A DNA stretch of 35,828 bases from NCBI GenBank assembly GCA_964512105.1, contig CAZEGI010000011.1, positions 1-35,828 of the forward strand, given 5' to 3'. The position numbers and the translations under genes were made by a program. This DNA is from CAZEGI01 sp964512105. Its GTDB lineage: Archaea > Altiarchaeota > Altiarchaeia > IMC4 > CAZEGI01. The notes beneath the pieces were generated by a model. That model saw nothing but the letters and a program-made list of their open reading frames with translations, had not been told where the DNA came from and did no database searches. Shown piece by piece: positions 16,334 to 23,011 of this stretch; position 1 is the first letter of the stretch, and every line of letters begins with the position of its first letter.

Positions 16334-17854
16334 ATGGACCAATTTGAATACGACAAAAAAGTGAAACCGAATGGAATTCCGAAGAGCGTTGTGATTTTTG
16401 ACACGACGCTTAGGGATGGCGAACAGACGCCGGGCATTTCGTTGAAGCCTGAGGATAAGATTGCTATAGCCAAGGCCCTGAACGATTTGGGTGTGGACAT
16501 AATCGAGGCAGGTTTTCCCGTGTCCAGCGAAGGCGAGTTCAAGGCTGTAAAGAGCATCGCAAGGGCTGGCTTGAAATCAACGGTGTGCGGACTTGCACGG
16601 TGCGTTGAAAAGGACATTGATGCGGCAATGAACGCAGATGTCGATTTGGTGCACATCTTTATAGGGACTTCACCGATTCACAGGAAGTATAAGTTAAAGC
16701 TTAGCAAGAGCGAAGTTTTGGAAAAAGCGCGGGAGTCGATAGAGTATGCAAAAAAACACGGCTTCAAGGTGCACTTCAGCCCGGAAGACGCGTGCAGAAC
16801 CGAACTGGATTTCCTTAAGGAAGTGTGCAGGATGGCGCAGAATTGCAGGGTCGAGCACATAAACATTCCTGATACGGTGGGCGTCATGACGCCAGATGCC
16901 ATGCGATGGCTGATTTCAGAGTTGAAAAAAGTGATCAAAATACCGATAGCAGTGCACTGCCACAACGACTTAGGGATGGCCGTAGCGAACACGATTTCTG
17001 CAGTTGCTGCAGGCGCAACAATTCCGCATGTTACCGTGAACGGTTTAGGCGAGCGTGCGGGGAATGCTGATTTGGAACAGGTAGTGATGGGGTGCAAATT
17101 GATTTACGGTGTGAAGTCGAACATCAAAACGAAAAGAATATTCGAAACGAGCAAATTGGTTGAGCGGTTAACAGGTGTGAAGGTCATGCCGAACTTTCCG
17201 ATTGTCGGAAACAATGCGTTCGCGCATGAATCCGGAGTTCATGTCCATGGCGTATTAGCGAAAGCCGCAACATATGAAGCGATAAAACCGGAACTTGTTG
17301 GTGCAAAACGGAGATTATTGGTAGGAAAATTAGTCGGGGCCCATGGCGTAGGGGACAAACTTAAAGAGTTAGGCGTTAGGGTTGATGCAAAACAGGTTCA
17401 GGAGATAACGAAAAAGGTCAAGGATTTGGGTGACAAAGGAAAGCGCGTTACGGAAGAAGACCTCATTGCGATCGCTGAGGACCTTATAGGCGAGGAAATC
17501 CGCGGCAAGAGGATTGTCGAACTTTTGGATCTGGAATTGAATTCAAAACTCGGAAAAAATCCGACAGCTACTGTCGTCATGATGGTTAAGGGCGAAAGGA
17601 AAAAATCGACAAAGAACGGAGTCGGTCCTGTTGATGCCACCTTGAACGCGATAAGGAATGCCATAGGTGATGAAGACATTCACCTGGACGAATATCACCT
17701 TGATGCTATAACAGGTGGAAGCGACGCGCTTGCTGATGTCACGATACGCGTGAGCAAGGGCGGGAAGTCAACCATGGCGCGCGGCGTTCACGAGGATGTT
17801 GTGATGGCATCCGTTGTGGCGTTTATTAATGGGTTGAATAGAATATTGAAGTAA
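16334..17854 (+). CDS. leuA: 2-isopropylmalate synthase (LeuA/CimA/AksA family)
   Basis: The enzyme condenses acetyl-CoA with a 2-oxo acid, most likely 2-oxoisovalerate, in the first committed step of leucine synthesis. The 506-residue protein has FDTTLRDGEQTPG near the N-terminus, the metal-binding HCHNDLGMAVANT, the NGLGERAGNADLEQV segment, and AFAHESGVHVHGVL. A C-terminal LeuA-type allosteric domain (about residues 375-506) is present. Paralogues make citramalate or homocitrate, so family alone does not settle the substrate; the Leu-rich leader favours leucine. ATG 16334 is preferred over GTG 16286, whose extra residues lie in the leader region. ilvD follows after 23 bases. Confidence 0.9.
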   Translation: MDQFEYDKKVKPNGIPKSVVIFDTTLRDGEQTPGISLKPEDKIAIAKALNDLGVDIIEAGFPVSSEGEFKAVKSIARAGLKSTVCGLARCVEKDIDAAMNADVDLVHIFIGTSPIHRKYKLKLSKSEVLEKARESIEYAKKHGFKVHFSPEDACRTELDFLKEVCRMAQNCRVEHINIPDTVGVMTPDAMRWLISELKKVIKIPIAVHCHNDLGMAVANTISAVAAGATIPHVTVNGLGERAGNADLEQVVMGCKLIYGVKSNIKTKRIFETSKLVERLTGVKVMPNFPIVGNNAFAHESGVHVHGVLAKAATYEAIKPELVGAKRRLLVGKLVGAHGVGDKLKELGVRVDAKQVQEITKKVKDLGDKGKRVTEEDLIAIAEDLIGEEIRGKRIVELLDLELNSKLGKNPTATVVMMVKGERKKSTKNGVGPVDATLNAIRNAIGDEDIHLDEYHLDAITGGSDALADVTIRVSKGGKSTMARGVHEDVVMASVVAFINGLNRILK

Positions 17855-17877
17855 CATTGTTTTCCAAAGTGATTTAA

Positions 17878-19521
17878 GTGAGATCCGAATCCATGACTAA
17901 GGGGTTGGAAAACGCTCCGCACAGAGCATTGCTTCACTGCTTGGGAGTCCATGATTTTACAAAACCGTTAATTGCGATTGTAAACTGCTACAACCAGTTC
18001 GTTCCTGGGCATATGCACCTTCAGAAGCTGGTCGAACCTGTAAGAAAGGGCATCATTGCTGCAGGTGGTGTTCCGCTGGAGTTCAATACCATCGGCGTGT
18101 GTGACGGAATCACTATGGGGCTTCAGGGGATGAAGTATTCGCTGCCTTCGCGCGAGTTGATTGCAGACTCGATCGAGATAATGCTTAAGGCGCACCCCGT
18201 GGACGGCGCGGTTTTCATGGCGGCCTGCGACAAAAATGGACCCGGAATGCTGATGGCCTCTGCAAGGGTTAACATTCCATCAATATTTCTCAGTGCGGGT
18301 CCGATGTATTCGGGGAAATTCAAAGGCAAAAATGTAGACATAATTTCCGTGTTCGAAGCGCTTGGCGAGTTCAAAGCAGGAAAACTAAAATTGTCAGAGC
18401 TCGAAGAACTTGAGAGAACTGCATGCCCCGGCGCCGGTTCATGCGCGGGTTTATTCACAGCCAACTCGATCGCATGCATGATAGAAGCTCTGGGAATGTC
18501 GCTGCCCGGCTGCGCGACCGCACATGCGGAGGACAGAAAAAAATACCAGCTAGCTGAGCAATCGGGCAAACGCATTCTTGGTTTGGTAAAAGAAGGCGTA
18601 AGACCATCTGACATAATGACGATTTCCGCATTTGAAAACGCAATCAGGGTGGACATGGCAATCGGGGGTTCAACAAACACGACACTACACCTGCCCGCTA
18701 TAGCAAACGAACTGGGGATCAGGATAGACCTCGAGGTTTTCGATTACATAAGCAGGCGAACTCCAAATCTGACAATGATAAGGCCGTCCGGAAAACACAC
18801 GATGCTTGATTTCGACAGGGCGGGTGGAATCCCGGCGGTTCTGAAAAGACTGCAGGAACAGTTGAACATCGATTGTTTGACTGTCACCGGAAAGAACATA
18901 GGTGAAAATCTGAAAAATGTGAATGTAAAGGGCGACGACGTGATAAAAACCACGAAGAAACCGTACAGTAAGGATGGCGGAATTGCGGTACTTTACGGAA
19001 ACCTCGCGCCGAATGGATCGGTAGTGAAGCAGATCGCGGTGAATGAAAAAATGCTGAAGCATTCCGGGCGTGCGCGCGTTTTCAATTCCGAGGAGGAAGC
19101 GAACAAATCCATTCTCGGAAAAAAAATCAAACGCGGGGATGTTGTTGTCATACGCTACGAAGGGCCGAAGGGTGGTCCGGGCATGAGGGAAATGCTGAAC
19201 CCAACTTCCGCAATAGCAGGTTTGGGTTTATCAGACTCCGTAGCGATTATCACGGATGGAAGGTTTTCCGGTGGAACGCGAGGACCATGCATCGGACACA
19301 TTTCACCGGAGGCATTTGAGGGCGGACCTCTTGCAGTGGTTGAGGATGGAGACACGATAAAAATAGACATCCCGAACAGAAAACTGGATGTTGACCTCTC
19401 TGACAAGGAAATCAAAAAAAGGCTTTCAAAGTGGAAGCCACCAAAAAGAAAGTTGAGCGGTTACCTGAAAAGATACTCGCAATTGGTTGGTTCTGCGGAC
19501 AAGGGTGCTGTGTTTGAATGA
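17878..19521 (+). CDS. ilvD: Dihydroxy-acid dehydratase
   Basis: IlvD dehydrates 2,3-dihydroxyisovalerate and its methylvalerate homologue in valine, leucine and isoleucine synthesis, using an iron-sulfur cluster. The 547-residue length is typical. Motifs are NTIGVCDGITMG, AACDKNGPGMLMA and GAGSCAGLFTANSIACM (cluster cysteines), and the C-terminal ITDGRFSGGTRGPCIGH. The GTG at 17878 gives the usual opening MRSESMTKGLENAPHRALL; AGTGAT at 17867-17872 is a fair Shine-Dalgarno sequence. It is second in the leuA-ilvD-gpmI unit and overlaps gpmI by 4 bases. Confidence 0.96.
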   Translation: MRSESMTKGLENAPHRALLHCLGVHDFTKPLIAIVNCYNQFVPGHMHLQKLVEPVRKGIIAAGGVPLEFNTIGVCDGITMGLQGMKYSLPSRELIADSIEIMLKAHPVDGAVFMAACDKNGPGMLMASARVNIPSIFLSAGPMYSGKFKGKNVDIISVFEALGEFKAGKLKLSELEELERTACPGAGSCAGLFTANSIACMIEALGMSLPGCATAHAEDRKKYQLAEQSGKRILGLVKEGVRPSDIMTISAFENAIRVDMAIGGSTNTTLHLPAIANELGIRIDLEVFDYISRRTPNLTMIRPSGKHTMLDFDRAGGIPAVLKRLQEQLNIDCLTVTGKNIGENLKNVNVKGDDVIKTTKKPYSKDGGIAVLYGNLAPNGSVVKQIAVNEKMLKHSGRARVFNSEEEANKSILGKKIKRGDVVVIRYEGPKGGPGMREMLNPTSAIAGLGLSDSVAIITDGRFSGGTRGPCIGHISPEAFEGGPLAVVEDGDTIKIDIPNRKLDVDLSDKEIKKRLSKWKPPKRKLSGYLKRYSQLVGSADKGAVFE

Positions 19522-21059
19522 AACGTGTAATTCTAATTATCAGGGATGGTTGGGGCTACAGTGAGGAGGTTAAAGGCAACGCCGTAAGACAGGCGAACGT
19601 ACCGAACGACACCTATTACATGAAGAATTATCCATGGACCCTGCTGAAGGCGACAGGTAACGCGGTCGGTCTGCCCGAAGGGACGCAGGGCGGCTCTGAA
19701 CCAGGACATTTGACGATTGGTGCGGGCAGGGTGGTCTGGCAGCCGCTCGAGGATATAAACAGAAGGATTCGTGACGGGAGCTTCTTCGAAAATCCAGTGC
19801 TTATGAAGGCGATGGAAAACTGCAAGAAAAAAAATTCATCGCTTCATCTCATGGGTTTGTTTTCGGACCAGGGGATTCACGGGACGACGGAGCATTTGTA
19901 TGCGCTGCTGAAATTGGCAAAAAAGAATGGTATGAAAAAAGTATTTGTACATTGTTTTTTGGATGGAAGGGACGTTCCTGAGAGGAGCGCGGAAAAATTC
20001 TTCAAGGGACTGGACGAAAAAATAGGGGAGATTGGTATCGGCAAGGTTGCGACGATTGTCGGGAGATACTACGCGATGGACAGAGACAACAATTATGACA
20101 GGACAAAAGAGGCGTACATGCTGCTGACTCGCGGGATTGGAGTAAAGGAAAAAGACCCGATAATAGCGATAAAAAACGCATACAAACGCGGCGATAAAAC
20201 AGATTACTACGTAAAGCCGATTGTGGTGGTTGATGGCAAAAATGGGCCGATTGCAACAATCAGGGACAACGACTCTGTGATATTCTGGAATTTCCGCTCT
20301 GATAGAACGAGACAGTTAACATACGCATTAACCAACGAGAAGTTTGACAAATTTGACAGGGGTAAGAGATTAAAGTTATGCTTCATATGCATGAGCGAGT
20401 ACGACAAAAATTTAAAACTGCCCGTCGCATTCAAACAGCAGAAGGTCGAGAACAATCTTGCGTCGGTATTATCGAAAGAAGGCTTGAAACAACTAAGAAT
20501 CGCGGAGACTGAGAAGTATGCGCATGTGACCTTCTTCTTTAACAGTCAGATAGAAAAGCCCTATGAAGGCGAAGATCGCATTCTTGTGCCTTCGCCGAAG
20601 GTTCCGTCATATGATTTGAAACCTGAGATGAGCGCCTACGAGATAACGGAAAAACTGTTACCGGAAATAGAAGAGGAAAAATACGACTTCATTGCAGTCA
20701 ATTTCGCGAACGGCGATTTGGTTGGACACTCGGCAAAACTCGATGCAGGCATAAAGGCATGCGAGGCCATTGACGAATGTGTCGGAAAAATTGTGAAACT
20801 GAGTTTGGAAAAAAACTACGTCGTGATAATAACCGGCGACCATGGAAACATCGAGATAATGTTCTATCCAGATGGCGAACCCTGCCCCGCGCACGGCACC
20901 AATCCTGTGCCCTTTATACTTATCAGTAATGACGAAAAACTGAAAAAAATCAAACTGAAAAGGAGTTTGGGTTTGAGCAGCGTTGCCCCGACCATACTCG
21001 AGATTATGGGGCTGAAAAAACCGAAGGAGATGACCTCGGAATCGTTAATTGCGAAGTGA
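19518..21059 (+). CDS. gpmI: 2,3-bisphosphoglycerate-independent phosphoglycerate mutase (bacterial-type iPGM)
   Basis: The enzyme interconverts 3- and 2-phosphoglycerate in glycolysis and gluconeogenesis with two metal ions. At 513 residues it is the long GpmI form, not the short archaeal ApgM. The N-terminal metal motif is RDGWGY (Asp10), and the phosphorylated serine is Ser60 in GGSEPGHLTIGAGR, where many relatives have SEVGH. VHCFLDGRDVPERSA, the NFANGDLVGHS segment and ITGDHGNIE complete the signature. Its ATG overlaps the ilvD stop, an odd partner for a branched-chain amino-acid gene but perhaps a shared demand for central carbon flow. Confidence 0.95.
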   Translation: MKRVILIIRDGWGYSEEVKGNAVRQANVPNDTYYMKNYPWTLLKATGNAVGLPEGTQGGSEPGHLTIGAGRVVWQPLEDINRRIRDGSFFENPVLMKAMENCKKKNSSLHLMGLFSDQGIHGTTEHLYALLKLAKKNGMKKVFVHCFLDGRDVPERSAEKFFKGLDEKIGEIGIGKVATIVGRYYAMDRDNNYDRTKEAYMLLTRGIGVKEKDPIIAIKNAYKRGDKTDYYVKPIVVVDGKNGPIATIRDNDSVIFWNFRSDRTRQLTYALTNEKFDKFDRGKRLKLCFICMSEYDKNLKLPVAFKQQKVENNLASVLSKEGLKQLRIAETEKYAHVTFFFNSQIEKPYEGEDRILVPSPKVPSYDLKPEMSAYEITEKLLPEIEEEKYDFIAVNFANGDLVGHSAKLDAGIKACEAIDECVGKIVKLSLEKNYVVIITGDHGNIEIMFYPDGEPCPAHGTNPVPFILISNDEKLKKIKLKRSLGLSSVAPTILEIMGLKKPKEMTSESLIAK

Positions 21060-21069
21060 TTTATTCTTA
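21060..21069 (+). promoter_or_regulatory. TATA-like element for carS
   Basis: TTTATTCTTA is centred about 24 bases before ATG 21088. It lies inside the longer in-frame ORF that would begin at 21049, supporting the shorter carS start. Confidence 0.45.
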
Positions 21070-21087
21070 AATCGGGATATAATAGTC

Positions 21088-21624
21088 ATGTATCCATTAG
21101 AGATCATCGAAGCACTCTGGTTTATCCTGCCGGCGTACATCGCGAACTCAACGCCGTTGCACATAACCCGGGTAAGTTCGTTGAGGAAATACAATAAGCC
21201 GATAGACGGTGGAAGAACATTCAACGGGTTTAGGATTTTTGGCGACAACAAAACCTGGCGCGGTCTGATATCCGGAATCTGCGGCGGGGTTTTTGTAGGT
21301 GGCGTTCAGATTCTTGTTCAGGACAATTCGCCTTTTTACGTGCCCAGGATGACTTTTACTCTGGCATTCGTTCTCAGCGTTGGCGCGCTCGCCGGTGACC
21401 TGGCGGGAAGTTTTGTAAAACGGAGGAACAGACTTGAACCGGGAAGTCCAGCGCCACTGCTCGATCAGCTCAATTTCGTTTTTGGCGCGCTTTTGCTTGC
21501 ATGGCTGATGAAGATTAAGATTCCAGTTGATTACGTCGTAATCCTGTTGATAATAACGCCCGTGCTCCACTTATTGACAAATTTCATCGCATGGGCTTGG
21601 AGGTGGAAGAAACATCCCTGGTAA
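21088..21624 (+). CDS. carS: CDP-archaeol synthase
   Basis: CarS transfers CMP from CTP to unsaturated archaetidic acid (2,3-di-geranylgeranylglyceryl phosphate), giving the activated precursor of archaeal membrane lipids. The 178-residue integral membrane protein has about five hydrophobic segments and the family motif spanning DGGRTFNGFRIFGDNKTWRG near residues 35-54. A second polar stretch, GDLAGSFVKRRNRLEPGSPA, lies near 115. ATG 21088 gives the expected membrane-embedded N-terminus. Transcription is probably independent of gpmI. Confidence 0.93.
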   Translation: MYPLEIIEALWFILPAYIANSTPLHITRVSSLRKYNKPIDGGRTFNGFRIFGDNKTWRGLISGICGGVFVGGVQILVQDNSPFYVPRMTFTLAFVLSVGALAGDLAGSFVKRRNRLEPGSPAPLLDQLNFVFGALLLAWLMKIKIPVDYVVILLIITPVLHLLTNFIAWAWRWKKHPW

Positions 21625-21861
21625 CTGAACCGCGGAGGGGTTTTACCCCTCCCCAGTTTACAGGCACAACAAACTCTGAAGAGTTTGTGTACACAGACTG
21701 CAATGCAGTCTGTTGTATCCTGACCTACCCCCATATGAGGTCTCTGACCCCACAGTTCTTTCTTTGAACCCGAGGGCCTTTCTTTCTTGGTAAGAGCGCA
21801 GAAATCGAAGATTTCTGGCTCCCAAAAGTGCTTTGCACTTTTGCGGAAAGAAAGGGGCTCT
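21625..21861. other. Hairpin-dense noncoding region downstream of carS
   Basis: I see no gene here. Inverted repeats follow one another: GGAGGGG/CCCCTCC (21634-21652, possible carS terminator), ACAAACTC/GAGTTTGT (21669-21688), ACAGACTGC/GCAGTCTGT (21693-21713), CAGAAATC/GATTTCTG (21799-21817) and CAAAAGTGC/GCACTTTTG (21823-21843). The last two are enclosed by CCTTTCTTTC (21777-21786) with GAAAGAAAGG (21846-21855), making a two-hairpin module closed by a stem. The two hairpins at 21669-21713 are likewise bracketed by ACAACA/TGTTGT. Confidence 0.75.
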
Positions 21862-22015
21862 CGCCGAGGTTGAGATTTGAACTCAAACCGTCCAAAGGAC
21901 GACAAGCTGGCTGTCTCCCTAAATTAGTTTTCTTTGGGGATACAAGACCTTTCTTTTTCTAAAAGAAAGGGTTTGTTTCCAGGCTTGCGCATTAACCAGG
22001 TTCTGCCACCTCGGC
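21862..22015 (-). tRNA. tRNA-Ser(GGA) with a 68-base intron
   Basis: On the minus strand the acceptor arm GCCGAGG (22015-22009) pairs with CCTCGGC (21869-21863), with discriminator G at 21862 and no encoded CCA. The T arm is TTGAG-TTCAAAT-CTCAA. A long variable arm (CGTCC-TTT-GGACG) marks a type II tRNA. The anticodon stem CAAGC (21987-21983) pairs with GCTTG (21907-21903), giving the loop CTGGAAA and anticodon GGA. The intron, 21976-21909, sits at the canonical 37/38 position. The bulge-helix-bulge is slightly relaxed (3 of 4 central pairs). The intron holds a 10-bp hairpin (21948-21970). The mature tRNA would be 86 bases. Confidence 0.87.
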
Positions 22016-22037
22016 ATTGCGAACGTGAGTGAGCAAT

Positions 22038-22180
22038 GCTGAGGCGCCTGACCGTAGGTCAGCAGCGCCTCGGCGTGATGAATGCAAGTAATGCTGAGGC
22101 AGGCGACAACAGTCGCAACTGCCTCGGCCATTATAGTGAGCAACGCTGAGGCGTCCGACAGCAGTCGGATGTGCCTCGGC
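22038..22180 (+). repeat. Three tandem 52-55-base hairpin repeats
   Basis: Units start at 22038, 22093 and 22145. Each has a conserved outer stem GCTGAGGC/GCCTCGGC (22038-22074, 22093-22128, 22145-22180). The ninth pair changes from G-C to A-T to G-U. The variable inner hairpins are CTGACC/GGTCAG, GCGAC/GTCGC and TCCGAC/GTCGGA. Linkers share a GTGAGCAAT-like sequence. The T-G pair in the outer stem is a G-U wobble only in plus-strand RNA and a C-A mismatch in minus-strand RNA. The outer stem resembles the acceptor stem of the adjacent tRNA-Ser. Confidence 0.8.
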
Positions 22181-22194
22181 ATACGATGGAATTA

Positions 22195-22204
22195 CTTTAT
22201 ATAG
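22195..22204 (+). promoter_or_regulatory. TATA box for the thioredoxin-like membrane protein
   Basis: CTTTATATAG is centred about 32 bases before ATG 22232, allowing a very short 5' leader. It follows the third tandem hairpin by 15 bases. Confidence 0.5.
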
Positions 22205-22231
22205 AGATGTTCTTAATATTTGCAGTAAAAA

Positions 22232-23011
22232 ATGAAAAATACGGAAAATTCAGGGAAAGAGGACAAAAAACCGGACGAAGAGAAAAAAGAATTCACGCCC
22301 GTAAGGATTTCACCATCAACCGTTGTGATAGGCATACTGCTGGTAATCGTAGTCGCAATGGTTCTCCGCGGCGATAACGTAAAAAGCCCGGAGTGCCCGA
22401 AGTGCAGCGAATGTGAAACCTGCACAGGAAAGTTGAGTGGAAGTTTAAGTGCCCTGTACCTGTATCCAGAAAAATGTAAGGATTGTAATTTAAGTATGGT
22501 CAAACAGCTGAGCAATGACCTTGGTCTGGATATTGGAATCTTTCTGAGCAGAGACGTTTCAAGGCCGAGCGTTCTTGTCGCAAACAAGGACAAATCGTAT
22601 TTGGGAATAGCAAACAGCAGGTTCAATATCGCAAATATACTGTGCGGAGTGGCGAATTATACAAAAGCATGCGTAGTTATCGATGACGAACTGGCAAAGG
22701 CAAAATCGTGCCTGAGCGAGTACAAAATAAATCCTGAGAATGTGGTGTTTTACTATACGAGCGACTTGTGCGAAAACTGTGACCTCATGGTCTCATGGGT
22801 TAAGGAACTTGAGAAAGAGAGCTATAACTTTACTGGAATAGACATGAACAATACGATGCAGATGACTGTTGCAAAGCAGTGTTTAAACCAGTTGATAGAC
22901 GTTAATGGTTATGTGCCACAATTCGTGTGCCCGACAACAGGGCAGACGCACATTGGCAAGTTTGATTTTTACGACGACCTGAAGGAGTTTGCGGATAAGT
23001 GCAGGTCATGA
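22232..23011 (+). CDS. Membrane-anchored protein with two thioredoxin-like CxxC domains
   Basis: The 259-residue protein has a charged cytoplasmic N-terminus (1-26), one membrane helix (about 31-45, VVIGILLVIVVAMVL) and then a Cys-rich hinge (CPKCSECETC, about 55-64). Two thioredoxin-fold-like segments follow. The first has LYLYPEKCKDCNLSM, and the second has VVFYYTSDLCENCDLMVSWV with a C-terminal VPQFVCPTTGQTHIG, resembling the cis-Pro region of thioredoxins. It is likely an extracytoplasmic thiol-disulfide protein, perhaps an oxidase or isomerase for Cys-rich surface proteins such as the one at 2090; that link is inference. Its end overlaps the convergent leuS by 6 bases. Confidence 0.75.
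   Translation: MKNTENSGKEDKKPDEEKKEFTPVRISPSTVVIGILLVIVVAMVLRGDNVKSPECPKCSECETCTGKLSGSLSALYLYPEKCKDCNLSMVKQLSNDLGLDIGIFLSRDVSRPSVLVANKDKSYLGIANSRFNIANILCGVANYTKACVVIDDELAKAKSCLSEYKINPENVVFYYTSDLCENCDLMVSWVKELEKESYNFTGIDMNNTMQMTVAKQCLNQLIDVNGYVPQFVCPTTGQTHIGKFDFYDDLKEFADKCRS

Noticed and set aside
16321..16347. 8-codon ORF overlapping the leuA start
   Set aside because: Too short and without leucine codons; probably chance.
21721..21780. Second tRNA-like sequence (GGGTTCAAA on the minus strand)
   Set aside because: No matching T stem, acceptor stem or anticodon stem could be assembled around it.
22038..22180. CRISPR array from evenly spaced repeats
   Set aside because: Each repeat is a hairpin with a variable paired interior, not a constant repeat with unpaired unique spacers, and there are no cas genes.
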